A model generated the notes under the pieces. That model did no database searches. It was not told where the DNA came from and was given only the letters and a program-made list of their open reading frames with translations. A DNA stretch of 28,230 nt. It comes from UBA7236 sp031372705 (GTDB lineage Bacteria > Bacteroidota > Bacteroidia > Chitinophagales > BACL12). Shown here in pieces: positions 25,962-28,230 of this stretch. Every line of letters begins with the position of its first letter. The stretch's first letter is position 1. A program made the translations under genes and the position numbers. Location: NCBI GenBank assembly GCA_031372705.1, contig JANMLV010000245.1, forward strand, positions 1 through 28,230, given 5' to 3'.

Positions 25962-25969
25962 CAAAAGTA
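25962..25969 (-). promoter_or_regulatory. Candidate -7 element of the T9SS coiled-coil protein gene
   Basis: TACTTTTG on the minus strand is a perfect TAnnTTTG match; transcription would start near 25955 with a leader of about 60 bases. Instead of a -33 TTG there is a long T-run on the minus strand, as might be seen at an activator-dependent promoter. Confidence 0.45.
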
Positions 25970-26000
25970 GTGGCGTTATTTCGAAAAAAAAGGTAAATTG

Positions 26001-26031
26001 TACCAGTGGTCGAATAGCCTGTGCAAGTGGT
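26001..26031. repeat. Direct repeat with 21-base period, possible LytTR-type operator
   Basis: TACCAGTGGT (26001-26010) and TGCAAGTGGT (26022-26031) match at eight of ten positions and are exactly 21 bases apart, i.e. two helical turns. They lie just upstream of where the -33 element of the 24920-25894 gene would be. LytTR regulators bind paired repeats of about 9 bases with 12-13 base spacers; the geometry fits, though the bases fit the published consensus only loosely. Confidence 0.4.
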
Positions 26032-26113
26032 ATAATGTGTTGTTTTTTAATGTGGGAAGCAAATATTTAATTTAACCCAAAAACACAAAAGAAAATTGTA
26101 AAATACTATTGTG

Positions 26114-27475
26114 TTAATCCAAATCCACTATGCGCTTAGCTTCTGCTAACCTTGTAGGAATGTGTTGCGTCTTTTTTTCAAATTTTATCCGAGAGGATTG
26201 CAACTCGTAACTGTTTAAAAGCAGGTTCCGAGTTTGAAATGCTGTTTCATATAATTGAACGGCAATATTTATATCTTTATTATTATTTGTTTGTAAATAG
26301 GTATTGTAAAATGCGTCACCTTGACCAGACAAGGCTTCCATGATTATGTTTTCGGGATATAAATAAGTGCTATTTATGGGACTTCCAAATGGCACATTAT
26401 AAGATGGTATCATTATTTTTAATGCTTGTTGAAATGCCTCAATTGCATCTTCATATTTAGAAACTTGTAAAAACATATTGCCTAAGTCGACCCACACCTT
26501 GGCCGCTTCCCTACCTCTGTTTTCAGGGCTTTGCAGAAATAATTGGATAGCTTTATGAAAATGTGTTACAGCTAAATTTGTATTGTTTGTTAATTCATAA
26601 TAATGCGCTTGCTGTGTGTTGAAATCTGCAATATCATCAAGTTCAACTTTATTGTGTTGCATACTAAGTTGAAGTAAATTTATGTATTGGGATGCAGAAT
26701 CAATTTGTTTTGTATCAATGTAATAAGTTGTCAGTTTTGATAATGTACCACGATATTCTTCTATATGTTTGCCGTTACTATTTAGTGAACGTGCCAAATG
26801 GTATGTTTCAAGTGCTTCCGGAAATTTTGCAATATCGTAGAATGCAATTCCTAAATCGTTGAGCGATTTTAACATGTTTAACGTATCCTGCTCCTCTTCA
26901 CAAATGGCATAACATTGCTTCAAATACCCAATTGCATTTTGAGGCTCACCAACCCGTGTATAGGCACTTCCGCATGGTTTTAGAAATTTTATTGCCTTGT
27001 CGGACGTCCATGAATCAGAAGATGCTATTAATTTTATACCTTCCAAATAATATGGAATACAAAGTTGCCATTTTTGTAATTTGGGACCAAATTCGTAAGC
27101 AATCTGTCTATGTATCCAAGCTAAATTATTTTTACTTGCGGAATCTACCGGCACGCGCCAGATTCCGTCATGCATTGCTTTGTAATAGTTAATGGCGGTT
27201 TCAAGTGAAAGGTTATCTCTACTGATTTTTATTATACGATCATAACAAAACAACCATGCGGCCAATGAATCACTTTTTCTATATATATCTGCTAATGAAA
27301 GTTGATTAGTAATGTATGCTTCATAAGTTTTGGCATTATAACAGGAATCTATAGTGTATTTTAATGTAGATACTGCTGATTCATTAATTACATAAACAGA
27401 AACTGCCTCCTCTTGTTTACAAGAAGGCAATAATGCAAAACCTACATACACAGCCAGAAACCTAACTAATTTCAT
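26114..27475 (-). CDS. TPR-repeat lipoprotein resembling the N-terminal region of CHAT-protease proteins
   Basis: A 453-residue protein. A signal ending LLPSC makes Cys19 the probable lipidation site. Most of the rest is helical repeats: tetratricopeptide-like pairs are clear at NAIGYLKQCYAICEEEQDT, LNDLGIAFYDIAKFPEALETY, VTHFHKAIQLFL and WVDLGNMFLQVSKYEDAIEAF, between about 175 and 365. The last 80 residues (EALSGQGDAFYNTYLQTNNN, then a long helical end) resemble the linker that precedes the CHAT peptidase domain in Bacteroidota TPR-CHAT proteins. The protein ends there, and no CHAT domain or remnant is found downstream. The role is unknown; scaffolding at the outer or inner membrane is inferred. 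It lies 47 bases after the DPNDK-domain gene on the same strand, possibly an operon. Confidence 0.75.
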   Translation of the reverse strand: MKLVRFLAVYVGFALLPSCKQEEAVSVYVINESAVSTLKYTIDSCYNAKTYEAYITNQLSLADIYRKSDSLAAWLFCYDRIIKISRDNLSLETAINYYKAMHDGIWRVPVDSASKNNLAWIHRQIAYEFGPKLQKWQLCIPYYLEGIKLIASSDSWTSDKAIKFLKPCGSAYTRVGEPQNAIGYLKQCYAICEEEQDTLNMLKSLNDLGIAFYDIAKFPEALETYHLARSLNSNGKHIEEYRGTLSKLTTYYIDTKQIDSASQYINLLQLSMQHNKVELDDIADFNTQQAHYYELTNNTNLAVTHFHKAIQLFLQSPENRGREAAKVWVDLGNMFLQVSKYEDAIEAFQQALKIMIPSYNVPFGSPINSTYLYPENIIMEALSGQGDAFYNTYLQTNNNKDINIAVQLYETAFQTRNLLLNSYELQSSRIKFEKKTQHIPTRLAEAKRIVDLD

Positions 27476-27522
27476 TAAGCTTATTTAATCTTTATTGAAT
27501 AGTCTTCCTATACACAAATTTG

Positions 27523-28230
27523 TTATTTTTCAAACTTTCGTTTTTTAATTAAAATATAGATAAATAATATTCCCGCTACAATCCATCCTAACCAAGAAAT
27601 CCACCAATTTTGACAATCAAGTTGGTCTGTATTGGCTGTTTCAGTTTCGTTTTCATTGGGCTCTAAATTATCGTTTAAGCATTCAGTTATGGCAAGATTG
27701 GTTATTATTTCTGAATTGTTATCAAAGAAAATGCCTGCCCTATTATTTATGGACTTAAACGGTAATTTTGTTTTTGATTTGAATGTTACATGCCCTATAG
27801 TTGTTGATACATCCGGATTGTTTAAGCCCTCCAATACAATATTTTTAAAGCTAAATGAAATATTTGCTTTTACAGTTCCTATATGTGGGGGTGTTGTGCT
27901 TTTTAAATCGTTTTTGGAATAATTGAATTTTTTACCATTATTACTAAAATTGCAATTTGTAAATAATTGACCGGCATCAAAGTATAAATTTGTTCCATTC
28001 CCAATAACTGCATCAATAACTTCAATCGATTTTATATCAATAACTTTATCCGTTTCAAGATTTATGAAGACTGATGATGCTGCCGATGCGCCAATGTTTT
28101 GGAATTTAACAGTGTAAATATATTCCTCAGCGCCATTCTCACCGCAAGTATTTGAAGTTGGCTTGTTTACAGTGATATTATTTGGGTCGAAAGAAGAGCC
28201 TACAAAAACATCCAAATTATCTATGCTCGT
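27523..28230 (-). CDS. DPNDK-type conserved-repeat protein with C-terminal membrane anchor, 5'-truncated by the window edge
   Basis: The frame stays open to the window edge; a TTG at 28215 lies inside the gene and is unlikely to be the start. The visible 235 residues begin with SFDPNNITV, a variant of the DPNDKxVxP motif, followed by YIYTVKFQNIGASAASSVFI. This is the beta-sandwich domain (DUF7619/DUF11-like) that usually sits near the C terminus of large secreted Bacteroidota proteins. Instead of a T9SS sorting domain, the protein ends with an acidic spacer (NENETETANTDQ), a Trp-rich hydrophobic helix (WWISWLGWIVAGILFIYILI) and a basic tail KKRKFEK, so it is probably fixed in the inner membrane. 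The TPR lipoprotein gene follows after 47 bases. Confidence 0.75.
   Translation of the reverse strand, partial: TSIDNLDVFVGSSFDPNNITVNKPTSNTCGENGAEEYIYTVKFQNIGASAASSVFINLETDKVIDIKSIEVIDAVIGNGTNLYFDAGQLFTNCNFSNNGKKFNYSKNDLKSTTPPHIGTVKANISFSFKNIVLEGLNNPDVSTTIGHVTFKSKTKLPFKSINNRAGIFFDNNSEIITNLAITECLNDNLEPNENETETANTDQLDCQNWWISWLGWIVAGILFIYILIKKRKFEK

Noticed and set aside
25970..26113. Possible remnant of a CHAT protease domain downstream of the TPR gene, implying a frameshift.
   Set aside because: The 144 bases are AT-rich with no coding frame or CHAT-like motif; the gene simply ends.
1..28230. Search for tRNA or rRNA genes, CRISPR arrays, insertion sequences and phage or defence genes.
   Set aside because: No cloverleaf, regular spaced repeats, transposase or integrase motifs, or terminal inverted repeats were found.

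Overview
The window comes from a member of the Bacteroidota. Evidence: six predicted secreted proteins end in a type IX secretion system (T9SS) type A sorting domain (YPNP-like motif, then a GxYxxxV-like strand and a short tail). Several upstream regions carry the Bacteroidota -7 element TAnnTTTG, translation starts lack Shine-Dalgarno sequences, and the DNA is AT-rich. The gene types (G8/PKD/Fn3 proteins, Lamin-tail proteins, CotH kinase, DPNDK-type domain, GH97) fit a free-living Chitinophagales/Saprospiria-like lineage, but the order cannot be fixed from sequence alone.

Layout. 1-1180: the 3' part of tsaD (tRNA t6A modification) and a small hotdog thioesterase, plus strand. 1424-5964: a 1252-residue secreted G8/beta-helix/PKD/Fn3 protein and a small predicted outer-membrane barrel. 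6023-9821: a divergent pair, a T9SS-exported CotH-like kinase (minus) and a Calx-beta/Lamin-tail/Fn3 T9SS protein (plus). 9877-13589: a pirin, a T9SS beta-propeller-like protein, a small lipoprotein and a HI0933/BaiN-type flavoprotein. 13823-16812: a three-gene proton-translocating transhydrogenase operon (pntAA, pntAB, pntB; minus). 17084-21967: a SusB-like GH97 alpha-glucosidase, an alpha/beta-hydrolase lipoprotein and an SGNH-like T9SS protein. 22271-24892: clpB. 24920-28230: a T9SS coiled-coil protein, a TPR lipoprotein, and the 3' end of a membrane-anchored DPNDK-domain protein.

Housekeeping genes (tsaD, pnt, clpB, flavoprotein, pirin) alternate with single secreted genes. Many transcription units are one gene long and are closed by strong hairpin terminators, several of them bidirectional between convergent genes. 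No T9SS machinery, SusC/SusD pair, mobile element, CRISPR array, tRNA or rRNA was seen.

No clear new multi-gene system is visible. The points most worth a second look are: a CEMIP-like G8 protein exported by T9SS; a 21-bp-period direct repeat, LytTR-like in geometry, upstream of the 24920-25894 gene; a TPR lipoprotein resembling the helper region of CHAT proteases but lacking the protease; a 16-bp perfect hairpin that contains the end of clpB; and an exported CotH-like kinase.
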